In this document: in pieces, positions 13,439-24,640 of the stretch
Layout: the number at the start of each line of letters is the position of its first letter
Position numbering within the stretch: position 1 is the first letter of the stretch
Source: Ilex aquifolium
Taxonomy: Eukaryota > Streptophyta > Magnoliopsida > Aquifoliales > Aquifoliaceae
Length of the DNA: 64,000 bases
Assembly (NCBI GenBank): GCA_951799425.1
Contig: OX637398.1
Span: forward strand, 18,052,270-18,116,269
Reading direction: 5' to 3'
Notes under the pieces: generated by a model
What the model was told of the DNA's origin: nothing
The model's database searches: none
Seen by the model: only the letters and a program-made list of their open reading frames with translations
Translations under genes and position numbers: made by a program

Positions 13439-14330
13439 CCTAATCTTTGATTTACATTTCAAATCCGAAATATGTTGCTTTCATGGGGGAAGGAAGGGGA
13501 GGGGAAGAGAGAGGGAGAGAGCTTGAGCCGTACTTGAATACAATGCGCACAAATTTGGGAGATGGGCATGACTAAAGGGTACGATAGTTATTTTAAAAAA
13601 TTATTTAATTAGAATGGATTAGAGGGTAAAAAAGTGGACTTAAACTTGTCTTTATCACATTAAAACTGTTATGTTTGTATTTAATGACTTAAAAGACCAT
13701 TTAGAAGCACCTATGACCAATTTAAAAAAAAAAAAGTTTAAATTTTGAAGTAGCCATAATGTTATTGGAATATGTTAGGTAAGATAACGTTAAGGCAGTG
13801 TATTAAACTTGCTTTTTAGATTTCAATAACATTCTTCTTTGTACTTTTTACAAGAAAAAGGGCATGATGCATTTTTCATCAATTTTTCTTCAAGTATCTC
13901 ATCAAAAATTGGATTTGTACTGTGCTTTTAACTATAATTATTTGTCTCATACTGCCCCTTTAACTATCACAATTTTCTCATTAAACGCTCAACTATATTT
14001 ATTTATTTTACATGAATTTAAAAAATTGAGAACATTTGTTTTACTACACGTGGGCATTTTTTGTGCAAAACATGCTGACTTTTACTTTTTGGGTAGTGTG
14101 AAGCTTATTGAAATAGTTGTGGGTCGATATGAGAAAATCAATGGTGTAAACGAAAAAGTGAGATTAAGGTCATAGTTGAGGGGTCAAAGTATAATTTGTT
14201 CTCAACTTTTTCATTAATGGTTCGGTTTGTGCCAGCCAGATCAAAATACAAATGATTAAACTTCACACAGATTATGAACCTGCCTAAGAAGTTCTGAGAA
14301 AGATAATTGCAAAAAGAAAATCAGTAGTAT
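13439..14330. other. Intergenic, nothing recognised
   Basis: AT-rich DNA with short open frames that look like chance. The last 100 bp matches the 3' flank of A3 near 40510-40577 (GCCAGCCA, CTAAGAAGTT, AAAGATAATTG), so it is probably the 3' untranslated region of A1. Confidence 0.4.
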
Positions 14331-14588
14331 CTAAAATATTTCGAATTGGAATGCATTGTTCTTTGAAGCAACTGCCTTAGCCCATTCCCGCATCTTTGCT
14401 TTCACCACCTCGCCATTGTCTACTAACTTCTTATCATCACCCTTTCTGTGAACCTCAATGCTCAGATACTGTTGATCAGCTAGAAGGTATGGAGGTAGCT
14501 GTTCCGAGCCACAACGTTCCAATGCTTCAATGTTAATGTCACATTCCATATAATCGGCACCCGCCATGGCCAGAGCTTCAATTGACAT
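14331..14588 (-). CDS. Small plant-specific protein, family copy A1
   Basis: An 85-residue protein on one exon. It starts MSIEALAMAGADYMEC, continues with QLPPYLLADQQYLSIEV, and ends in a conserved basic/hydrophobic tail (MREWAKAVASKNNAFQFEIF). Four relatives lie in this window (36062, 40578, 45053, 50788), all on the minus strand, and the N-terminal motif is shared by all five. No signal peptide, membrane segment or known catalytic motif is visible. I recall short uncharacterised plant proteins with this kind of N-terminus but cannot name an orthologue. The start is supported by identical placement in the paralogues. A hAT element sits 2 nt upstream of the ATG, moving the promoter 1.47 kb away, so expression may be lost or changed. 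Confidence 0.8.
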   Translation of the reverse strand: MSIEALAMAGADYMECDINIEALERCGSEQLPPYLLADQQYLSIEVHRKGDDKKLVDNGEVVKAKMREWAKAVASKNNAFQFEIF

Positions 14589-14598
14589 TGCTTCTTAC

Positions 14599-16064
14599 CA
14601 AGGACGAAGCCAGGATTTTTTTTTATCCCGGGCTAAGCTAAACATTCATACGACTAACAAAATACAAATGTAAACTCATAAACATATATTCAATAATACA
14701 AATGTAAACTCATAAACACTTACTAATAAAATTGGACTCTTCGATCCTTCCTAGAACAAAAGACATCTATTATTGATGGAGATCATATGGACATATCATC
14801 AATGCAAACAAAGCACAAAAATTTCTCTAGGACTGATCACAACTCTCCACATACTCAACCACCTGAGTATCATGAATTTCTTGTGCTAAGGTGAAAGTTG
14901 GCCTCTAAAAGAAAAGGTCTAAACACAATGATTGTTTTTAGAGGCAGAACCATGAACCAAAGATTTTGAGTTACTAGGCATTTTGCAACAGATATACTCA
15001 GCTGTTAGTTAGCCTCCTCTGGGATTATCCGCAGAAGTCCTTTTTAAAAAATAAATCAGATGGGGCAAAGTTGATATAAAAAAAATCTCGCAGAGTACAT
15101 CAATGGAAAAAAGCAATTAATAGACACACAAGTTCCAACTAGATCCCATCCAAATCAAGCTTCAGTACTGTTTAAACAAACCAAATTAAAATTCAATGAG
15201 ATTGAGTAAGATAGATATACAAAACTTGAGTTCAATCCCAAGCTAGTACAATCCATTAACAAAACTTGAGATCAATCCCAAGCTGGTACAATACTTTGAG
15301 CAAATTAAAAAAATTTATGAACAGGAAGTTTGTGACTACAATACCCACACAGGCAAACCTGCAATCACTCACACAAGTTTGTAGCTTGGTTGCCGTGGAC
15401 ACTGCAAGATCAGACAGAAGTTCATTTGGTAATTGCTTTGGCCTTGTCATCGGAATGCGGGTTTGGGTCCGGACTCTTCAGCCGATTATCAGATATAGGA
15501 GGCTTGGATTGGGGGGTTGAGGTTTCAAGTGGAGTACCAAGGTTTTTTCAAGGTAAATAGGTAATGATTTAGGGACTGTCCGAAGATGAGCTGAACAATT
15601 AGGGATTCGTACAAGTATTTGAGGTTTATGAAACAGGTTGGTTGAAGCGCATAAACAACTATAGAGTCTATAGTTATGGCTATGCTGTGGAGTGTGGATA
15701 CAGAGGAGGTGACTGTGAGAGAGGCCAGTCGCCATGGCTGAATTCTGGAGGAAAAGAGAAAGGAGAAGTGACAACCTGAGAGAGAAGTGACTGGCCGCCT
15801 GTGAGAGTAGATATTGCCGGCATGTATTCGGCATGATTTTGGGGGAAGTGACTGGCTGAGGGAGACCCTCTGTGAGAGAGAGAAGAAACTGAGAGACCGA
15901 CTGAGAGAAGAGCTTTGCAGGTGCCAGGTGGGCTGGGTTGGCTTAGGTGGGATGGGTTGGCTTAGTTGGGTTGAGTTGGGGGGTGGGCTGGTACTGGTAA
16001 ATTTTTTTTTTTTTTTTCACTCTAGGCTACAACCCACCTAAGCCCACCAGTAAATCCGTCCTTG
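14599..16064. mobile_element. hAT-like element directly upstream of A1, carrying captured sequence
   Basis: 1466 bp, starting CAAGGACGAAGCCAGGA and ending TAAATCCGTCCTTG. Flanks CTTCTTAC (14591-14598) and CTTCTCAC (16065-16072) match at 7 of 8, an 8-bp hAT target duplication. Paralogue A3 has the uninterrupted site CTTCCCAC just upstream of its ATG, and A5 has CTTCTCAC, which independently confirms the ends. No transposase. The middle is richer in GC than its ends and contains protein-like sequence (separate entry). Confidence 0.82.
15256..15735 (-). pseudogene. Captured gene fragment inside the hAT element, unidentified
   Basis: From an ATG at 15735 the minus strand reads MATGLSHSHLLCIHTPQHSH and then a Ser/His/Leu-rich stretch that could be an organelle transit peptide. 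Further on, two other frames look protein-like: one with GTPLETSTPQSKPPISDNRL near 15535, and one with QLPNELLSDLAVSTATKLQT near 15430, followed by a hydrophobic run. The change of frame implies a broken copy, or an intron. I cannot name the source gene. GC content above that of the flanking element ends supports capture of host coding DNA rather than chance frames. Confidence 0.4.
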
Positions 16065-16072
16065 CTTCTCAC

Positions 16073-16330
16073 AAGTATTTGCTACGACTGCCGTGGATAG
16101 AAATTTCAAGTGATTCCGAAGAGAGTAAAGGGAACATTTATATATCAGTGTTCTTTTGCCTGTTCTTGACAAAGTTAGGTGTGAGGGAATAGAAACACAC
16201 ACGGGTGTTGCATGCAAAAAAATGTACATTGTTGTATCCGTGATCTCTCCCTCTCTCTGCCTCTCTCTGTCTTCTCACAACTGCACTGAGCTAAAAAGTG
16301 CAGATAATTATTAATAGTATACTACGTTAA
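16073..16330 (-). promoter_or_regulatory. Displaced promoter block of A1
   Basis: This block matches the sequence directly upstream of A3 (40871-41125) and, in two pieces, that of A5. Shared landmarks are GTGATTCC(A/G)AAGAG, a minus-strand TATATAAATG box (about 16136-16145), TTGACA(A/G)AGT, GTATCC(G/A)TGATCTCTC and GCAGATAATT. It is the original promoter of A1, now separated from the ATG by the hAT element. Confidence 0.65.
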
Positions 16331-16339
16331 TATACAGTG

Positions 16340-17247
16340 TTAATGCTTTGCAAACCAAGTTCACGTGTATAAAATGTATTATATGTTCAAATTCTAAAAA
16401 CCATGTGAAAATTAGAATTGAAATTTGTAGCTGCAGGTGGTGGGGAAGAACTTTCTTCTGCCGGCCCATGCATACGTCATGGAGGATGTTACAATCCCAT
16501 CAGCCTCGTGAAACCTTAAGATCCACGTGGTGAAGATTTTTAAGCAACTCCAATTGAGATCTAGCTTTCTAATCCTAAGGTTTTGGTCAATATATTTTTC
16601 CTAAGGTTTTTGTCAAGCAAAGATTCTCAGCCAAGCAAGGCAATCTAGCAAGGAGAGTTATTACCGAGATTTTTAAGGATTTTTTTTCCAAAAAATTTAC
16701 GCATGTTTAAAATTTCACCAAGAAAAAAAATGGCTACAGGGTGGCCATTGAAATTTTTGTAAGTTAGGCATTTAAAGGGGTTAGGCGAATGTCCCACACC
16801 TAGGTTGTTACGTTTTATAATTTTGAAAAAAACTCTCCCTCGCAAGTCGAGGCTTAATAACTATGCCTTCTATTGTGAGATGCAAAAGTGAAGGTCATAA
16901 AGAGTGTGTCACTAGATTTAGAAAGAACAAGGATAAGAACAAGGTAACTTATTTAAGTAGACATAAGTTCATTTCAATTATCATTTTATTTCCTCTCTCT
17001 TGTAATAGAATTTAGTTTATTTACAAAAAAAAAAAAACAATGAAACAATATTAAGCAATATAAACTCAGTTGAATGCCATATTAGATATTCTTTCATTAT
17101 TTTTGTTTATTTTTTCTTCAAAATATCAATATTAAACAAACAGTCTCTCTATGTGTACAATAGGGTTTCGTATTTCACTCGTTCCAAATAGACTTGCAAT
17201 ATGGGAGTCTTGTGCACAATACTTTTTAACTTTTTTTTATTATCTTA
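16340..17247. other. Intergenic, nothing recognised
   Basis: AT-rich sequence with homopolymer runs between the A1 promoter block and the left end of the Harbinger element. No gene or bounded repeat was found. Confidence 0.35.
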
Positions 17248-17559
17248 GAGTGTGTTTTGGATGGTTTATGAAATCTAAAAATTACTTTTTTAATAAATGT
17301 TTATCAAAAGTGTTTATAAGAAAAGCACTTTCATTAAATAAGTATTGTTTGAATATTAAACATTTAAAAAGCTTAAATTAATGTATTTTATAAAAAGTAC
17401 GTTTGTATATGAAAATACTTATTTATGTCACAATTGTTAATAGTATTGAATGCACATATAAAAACATACACTACACATATAATGATACACAAAAAAAAAT
17501 ATCATACACAAAAATATCATATTAATAAAGGCATCATACGAAAAAAAAACTACATAGTC

Positions 17560-18887
17560 CAACTATCTCAATGACATACTAAAGTCGCAAAACACATGTT
17601 AATAGTAAATACAATAAAAAACATGCTTGATTGCCCCCTAGAATTGTTGAAGCAATACGTTCTCTCTTCCTATACATTGGATTTGTATCTGACAAATCAA
17701 TATCCTCTTCAAAAGCAATTTGGTTTACATTGTCTTCCTCCTCTAACTACATGTCTTCATTGGCATACCTTTCAAATAATACGTCTCTAATGTCGTGAAG
17801 CCTTATTTAATTGTGGCAAGTCATGCAAGCAACAACCATAAACATTTGCCTAGTGAAATCAAAATTGGGAATTTGCTGTAAAATTGGGAATCTTTTTTTT
17901 AATACTCAAAAATATCGTTCAATCGCATTCCTTAATGAAGAATGTGCATGATTAAACAACTCCTCCTTCCCATGAGATCTTCCCCCTCTACAAAATTCGA
18001 GTAGATGATATCTCGTTTCCTTATAAGGAGTAAGATAACCATCCATATTAGGGAAGCCAGTGTCTACCACATAATATTTTCCTGGAAAAAAAAAACCAAA
18101 TTATTAGTTATTCGATATAGTTAAGAATGCAAAAAAAATTTCGTCAACACATTCTTTACTCAAACTTGGATGTGGTTTTGGAAAGTTTAAATGCCTATTA
18201 CGAATGCAATGTAATAGTACTCTAGAGCCATGAGTCGTTCCTTCCCACCCAACATTGACAAATGTGAAAAGCATGTTAAAACAACATGCTGCCAAGACGG
18301 TCTGCGTGCATACTATCTTCCTACCTCTAAAAAGAATCTGTTTTGAAGTAGAAACATGAGCTCTAACATGTGTGCCATCAATTGCCCCTATACAATCTTT
18401 GAAATATGGATAGTATTTTAGGATTCAATATGATCTCTTGAGGGATGCAATTGAAATTTTGATGAGTCTTGACGATTTTCATTGAAAGTTTGGCCATTCC
18501 TAATAAAACATCATTGAAATGTCCACTTATTGTCTCGCCAGAATGTTGAAATCGCTCTTACATCATTCTATTTTGTTCATCGTGACCAATACTGATTAAA
18601 AATATAGCCAGTTTCTCTTGACTTGACACGTTTCTGCTATCACACAACAAGTGTTTTTCTTTCATTAACTCACACAATGAAATAAACACTTGCTTTTCCA
18701 TTTGAAATTGTTCAAGAGACACACGATCATGGCCATTAAGAATCTCTAACACATATTGATGACCAGTTATGGCAGAAGTCCTACATGACATTTTACTTTT
18801 GCACATTGTAGCTCGTTTTCTCAAAAGTTGTATGGCAAGTATGGTAAGACATATGGTTTTCAGATTCATTCTGCACAACACATCCAA
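17560..18887 (-). pseudogene. PIF/Harbinger DDE transposase (DDE_Tnp_4 type), decayed
   Basis: Minus-strand reading gives the N-terminal region SAITGHQYVLEILNGH and EQFQMEKQVFISLCELMKEK, then GAIDGTHVRAH with the first catalytic Asp (near 18390), VVDTGFPNMDGYLTPYK with the second Asp (near 18050), and HSSLRNAIER with the catalytic Glu (near 17930). An apparent GT-AG intron lies between PHPSL (near 18160) and KYYVVD (near 18085). All three catalytic residues survive, but several stops and frame changes interrupt it: for example after NAIERYF, and between the N-terminal part and GAIDG. HARBI1-like nucleases cut and rejoin element ends together with the ORF1 protein. Confidence 0.75.
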
Positions 18888-19136
18888 AGCAATGAAAAAA
18901 ATATAAGCATTGACATTTAGATAAATTCTAGTAGCATATGTCTATCCAAGAGTCAAACATATACATCAGTATAACAAAAATCCAAAAGTCATCAAAACAA
19001 AAGCTCAAGTATTACCATCACAGTAAATCTTAGTGTTCAAATAAGCTCAAGTAAAAAGAGTAGTGTTCAAAACAAACAAAACATTTGAAACTTTATCTAA
19101 AAAAGAAGCACCTAAACAAGTCCACGACTTGATTCG

Positions 19137-20803
19137 AAATGTGTACACCCAAGTGCAGGCGGTCAAGCTGTAGTAATAATCCGGTTTGAGTCCGGAGTCG
19201 AATCCACAGGGAGCTGTTGTTAGTGTTTCAAAGTAAGCAGTGGTGGAGACCAGTTGGTTGTATCCGTTGAGATTTGAAATTGTGGTGTTCAGGATTCTTT
19301 CTGGACAGAATATAAGATTCTTTCCATGAAAATTTTCTAAATAAAATGTGAGATAAACTTTAATATAAAATAGTCACTCTTTAGTTCAAGGCTTTGGACA
19401 TGTAGTTAATTATCCGGTTTATTACACTTGTGCTTGATAACTCGATTAACCCCTGTGTCAACAACAGGTTAATCGGAAGATAAATGTGGATTAAGAGAAT
19501 TAAGAACATGATTGCGATGTCTTTTTAGAAGTTTACAAGAATTATCTGTGCCGAGACTTAACCCGTCTACAAATAAGCAAGTGTTTCTACAAGACATCCA
19601 ATCATGACATTAATGTTCCATTTTCATTCTTTAATTGAAGCACAATAATTGTGAAGATTGAAGGGTAGTCATGAAGATCTAGCCGGGATACTTGCTGGAA
19701 CCAATGAGTCTTTCTATACAAGAGTTATCTATGTTATAGAAAGAACTCCTAGTTATACAAAGTACCCTAACTTTGCTAGATGCAATCAATCATTCAATAA
19801 GCAAGGGGAATATAAAGCATTAAGCATAATCGAAAATGCACAGATATAACTTCCGGATAATTTCTACACGTCCATCAACTCTCACTAAAGAGTGAATGAG
19901 AAACTACTCACTTTTCATGGCTTTGGTAAAGCTAGAAAAGTGAGTGATGCTCATTCCTCCAAGTAGAGAAGTTACAAAATAAGGTACAATAAACAAGGAG
20001 CCAATCTTCGATAAAGAATGAGTGAATCACGTTCCACCCTTCACGGCTTTGGCGAAGCGCTAGAAAAGTGAAAGAGTTTCACTCCTCTAAAGGAAGAAAG
20101 AAGCTCACGCATTGGAAGTGAATGAAACACATATTAAAAATAGAAGAAAAGTAGTCACTTTTGGAGGGTGATCCACAACCAAAAGTAATCTATCTTTCTT
20201 CTAGACATGAAATTAAAATAGACAAATTACAATAAAAGAAGACAATACTTAGATTAGAAGAAAGAAATTAAAAGAAAGCAATTATACAAGAAAGCAATTA
20301 CTTTTGGAGGGTTTTCCACAACCAAAGAGATCTCCCTCTTACAAGCCCCAAGGGGTGGTATTTATAGGCAACCAAAAAATGCCCTTTACAAGTCCCAAAA
20401 GATGACATTTACAAGTCCCAAAAAATGTCATTTACAAGCCCCAAGAAGATGCCATTTACAAGCCCCAAGAAGATGCCTTTTTAATTACACTTTGATTCCC
20501 CTTTATTTTGCATTAATAATTGGCTGCCCAGTAATTTGTAGCTTTGACACAATTGGCTGCCCAGTAATTTGTAGTTTTGACACAATTGGCTGCCCAGTAA
20601 TTTGTAGCTTTGACACAATTGGCTCCCTAGTAATTTTGACGCACAAAACCCTGAAAAGAACAACAATTAATGCATTATTCCTAATTCACACACTAACCAT
20701 AATTTGACTTACTTTGGCTAGTTTAACTTTATTTTACTAACACAATTGACCTATTAACTTAATTAAATTATGCATTAATTAGGGTTAATCATCCACAATA
20801 GAA
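19137..20803. repeat. Unclassified interspersed repeat between transposase and ORF1
   Basis: About 1.67 kb beginning near TGTGTACACCCAAGTGCAGG and ending near GTTAATCATCCACA, with a style unlike its surroundings. It contains AATCCGGTTTGAGTCCGGAG and short tandem repeats: four copies of ACAAG(T/C)CCCAA(G/A)AAGATG-like units at 20395-20480, and three to four copies of TTGGCTGCCCAGTAATTTGT at 20518-20635. I could not find a target duplication, so its limits and class are open; a retrotransposon LTR is one option. Confidence 0.4.
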
Positions 20804-20879
20804 AATAAACATTTAAATTTGAAAAGACACCCGACTGACTAGTGTTCCCTCTGTCCCTCATATACTCCAACCATGTAGC

Positions 20880-21812
20880 TTGAATACCAAGTTCAGGAAA
20901 ATTCATCCATGTTTTCCCTATTGGTAACATCCCAAAAAAGAATAAGAGCATGCCAATACAACGGGCAACCATATGGAACAAGGTCACGCATTTTTTGAAG
21001 CTCTTGCTTACATTCCTTGATTGTGGATGGCGTTGGTGTAACAGTGTTGTGTATTGTCTTGCACAACTCTAATAGTTGTTTGTCCAATCGTTCTCCCCCA
21101 CTCACTTTTCGACGGCGCTTTGAAGATGTAGACCTATCACGTCCGTGATGTATTTGACCATCTGAGTCACCACCTTCCTCTCTTGTTGGTCCAACTCTAT
21201 CGAGAATCTGACTTCCACAATATGTGTCCAAATCTAAGTCATGATAGTCACCACCACTAGCTATAGGAGCAAACGCAGCGTGGGTTCCTTGTGAAGGAGC
21301 CCATGAATACTCCCCGGTTGCGATTTACCGCTGAAAACTCTATCTAGCATGTCAGCAAATGGGAGTGGTTTGCTACGAAATTCCTTGCAATCAGGGTTTG
21401 CCTTTGGTAAAGGAAAAAATATGACAAAAAATTTAAACAATTAACTCCTACAATATTTAAATTGACCTAATAAAATATTACCTCAACAAATATATTTCAT
21501 GTCTGGTCATCACACAAGACACCTCCTGTTATAGAGTCAATAGTCACTCCAGTATGACTAGTCAGTTTGTGCTATGACTTTCATGCATCTTTAGTTATAA
21601 CAAAGTGATTCTTCAATTGTTTTTTGTCATACATGACATTTTCCTTTGTCACAAACCCATCTATAATATTCTTACAATCTCGCTTGTTAAAACTAGTAGT
21701 GGGCCGATTCCCTTTATCCACTTCTTTAATAAATAACTCAAAAAAAAGTCTTATGTCTCTCCACAGTCCAGTTTGTTTTGTCTTTGTCATTACTAGAACT
21801 ACTAGAAGCCAT
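20880..21812 (-). pseudogene. PIF/Harbinger ORF1, SANT/Myb-like DNA-binding protein, decayed
   Basis: Starting at an ATG at 21812 (MASSSSSNDKDKTNWTVERH), followed by FELFIKEVDKGNRPTTSFNK and NVMYDKKQLKNHF, the layout of the trihelix Myb_DNA-bind_3 domain found in plant Harbinger ORF1. It continues through GGVLCDDQTWNIFVE into a basic region with RRRKVSGGERLDKQL near 21100. At least one frame change interrupts the first domain near 21740. Its partner transposase lies downstream on the same strand, the usual order. Function in an intact element: binding terminal repeats and helping nuclear import of the transposase. Confidence 0.65.
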
Positions 21813-22049
21813 CCAAAGTAACATCACAAAATACATAGGTTATTACCACAACGCGTATAATAATAACTAACTTGAACAAAGCCTTGTATAAATTTCGTAC
21901 ACCTTTTCTTCTACAACATGGGCATGATAGTGTTTAATATGATGATAAAGGGACATAGGAAGCTAGCAAAGACACACACACACATACACTCACTCTCTCA
22001 TAAGTTAAGCATATACCACCACTACAACAAAAAACATTTTTTGCGACAT

Positions 22050-24640
22050 TTTTTTTTTGCGACGTTTTTAAATTTGTAGCAAATAGTTTACTATTAGCGA
22101 CGATTTTTTAATTTCGTCGCAAATTTCAGTTTTGGTAAATTTTTTAGCGACGTTTCTAAAAAACGTCGCAAACAAACATTTTACTTAAATAAGAAATTTA
22201 AAAAATATCAATTTAATTGACTTTTAGCGACGTTTTTAAAAAACGTCGTAAATAAATATTTTACTTTAATAAAAACTTTTAAAAAATATCAATTTAATTG
22301 TCTTTTAGCGACGTTTATAAAAAACGTAGCAAATAAATATTTTACTTTAATAAAAACTTTTAAAAAAATATCAATTAATTTACTTTTAGCGCAAATAATC
22401 ATTTTACTTAAATAAAAAATTTTAAAAAATATCAATTGAATTGACTTTTGCCGACGTTTTTAAAAAACGTCGGAAATACACATTTTAGTTAAAAAAACTT
22501 TAAAAAAAATATCAATTTAATTGACTTTTTGGCGACGTTTTCAAAAAACGTCGCAAATAAACATTTTAATTAAACAAAAAATTTAAAAAATATCAATTTA
22601 ATTGACTACTCGCGACGTTTTTCAAAGACGTCGCAAATAAACATTTTACTTTAATAAAAATTTAAAAAAATCTCAATTTAATTAATTTTAGCGACGTTTT
22701 TCAAAAACGTCGCAAATAAAAATTTTACTTAAATAAAAAATTTAAAAAATATCATTTTAATTGACTTTTAGCGACGTTTTTAAAAAACGTCGCAAATAAA
22801 CATTTTACTTAAATAAAAATTCAAAAAATATCAATTTAATTGACTTTTATTGACGTTTTTAAAAAACATCGCAAATAAACATTTTACTTAAATAAAAAAT
22901 TTAAAAAATATTAATTTAATTGACTATTCGCGACGTTTTTCAAAAAACGTCGCAAATAAACATTTTACTTTAATAAAAATTTACAAAAATCTCAATTTAA
23001 TTAATTTTAGCGACGTTTTTCAAAAACGTCGCAAATAAAAATTTTACTTAAATAAAAAAATTTAAAAAATATCATTTTAATTGACTTTTAGCTACGTTTT
23101 TAAAAAACGTCGCAAATAAACATTTTACTTAAATAAAAATTTAAAAAATATCAATTTAAATGAATTTTATTGACGTTTTTAAAAAACGTCGCAAATAAAC
23201 ATTTTACTTTAATAAAAACTTTAAAAAATATCAAATTAATTAATTTTAGCGACGTTTTTGAAAATTTTACTTAAATAAAAAATTTAAAAAATATCATTTT
23301 AATTGACTTTTAGCGACGTTTTTAAAAAACGTCGCAAATAAACATTTTACTTTAATAAAAACTTTAAAAAATATCAATTTAATTAATTTTAGCGACGTTT
23401 TTCAAATACGCCGCAAATACAAATTTTACTTAAATAAAAAATTTTAAAAATATCATTTTAATTGACTTTTATTGACGTTTTTAAAAAACGTCGCAAATAA
23501 ACATTTTACTTAAATAAAAAATTTAAAAAATATCAATTTAATTGACTATTCGCGACGTTTTTCAAAAACGTCGCAAATAAACATTTTACTTTAATAAAAA
23601 TTTAAAAAAATCTCAATTTAATTAATTTTAGCGACGTTTTTCAAAAACGTCGCAAATAAAAATTTTACTTAAATAAAAAATTTAAAAAATATCATTTTAA
23701 TTGACATTTAGCGACGTTTTTAAAAAACGTCGCAAATAAACATTTTTCTTAAATAAAAAATTTGAAAAATATCAATTTAATTGAATTTTATTGACGTTTT
23801 TAAAAAACGTCGCAAATAAACATTTTACTTTAATAAAAACTTTAAAAAATATCAATTTAATTAATTTTAGCGACGTTTTTGAAAATTTTACTGAAATAAA
23901 AAATTTAAAAAATATCATTTTAATTGACTTTTAGCGACGTTTTTAAAAAACGTCGCAAATAAACATTTTACTTAAATAAAAAATTTTAAAAATATCAATT
24001 TAATTGACTTTTAGCGACATTTTTAAAAAACGTTGCAAATAAACATTTTACTTTAATAAAAACTTTAAAAAATATCATTTTAATTGACTTTTAGCGGCGT
24101 TTTTCAAAAACGTCGCAAATAAACATTTTACTTTAATAAAAAAAATATCAATTTAAATCATTTTTAGCGACATTTTTTAAAAACGTCGCAAATAATCATA
24201 TTACTTAAATAAAAAAATTTAAAAAATATCAATTGAATTGACTTTTAGCGACGTTTTTCAAAAACATCGCAAATACACATTTTACTTTAATAAAAAATTT
24301 TAAAAAAAATATCAATTTAGATCACTTTTAGGGACATTTTTTAAAAACGTTGCAAATAATCATTTTACTTAAATAAAAAATTTAAAAAATATCAATTGAA
24401 TTGACTTTTGCCGACGTTTTTAAAAAACGTCGCAAATACACATTTTACTTAAAAAAACTTTAAAAAAATATCAATTTAATTGACTTTTAGTGACATTTTT
24501 CAAAAACGTCGCAAATAAAAATTTTACTTAAATAAAAAATTTAAAAAATATTATTTTAATTGACTTTTGGCGACCTTTTAAAAAAACGTTGCAAATAAAC
24601 ATTTTTCTTTAATAAAAAATTTTAAAAAAAATATCAATTT
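22050..24640. repeat. Left subterminal hairpin array of the CACTA element
   Basis: Roughly 35-40 units of 60-75 bp. Most contain GCGACGTTTTT followed at once by AAAAACGTCGC, so each can form a short hairpin, and are linked by CAAATAAACATTTTACTT and an A/T-rich spacer. A higher-order period of about 311 bp shows in the variant CTATTCGCGACG or CTACTCGCGACG at about 22611, 22929 and 23551. The size of the array is large for subterminal CACTA repeats. Confidence 0.85.

Noticed and set aside
13864-14175. 103-codon plus-strand frame
   Set aside because: AT-rich, no recognisable motif, no supporting splice sites or paralogue; probably chance.
20402-20707. 101-codon frame with repeated CPVICSFDTIG peptides
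   Set aside because: The peptide repeat only reflects the short tandem DNA repeat at 20518-20635, and it is open on both strands.
22050-24640. CRISPR-like array of regularly spaced palindromic repeats
   Set aside because: Spacers are themselves repetitive and AT-rich, spacing varies, there are no cas genes, and the context is a plant CACTA element end.
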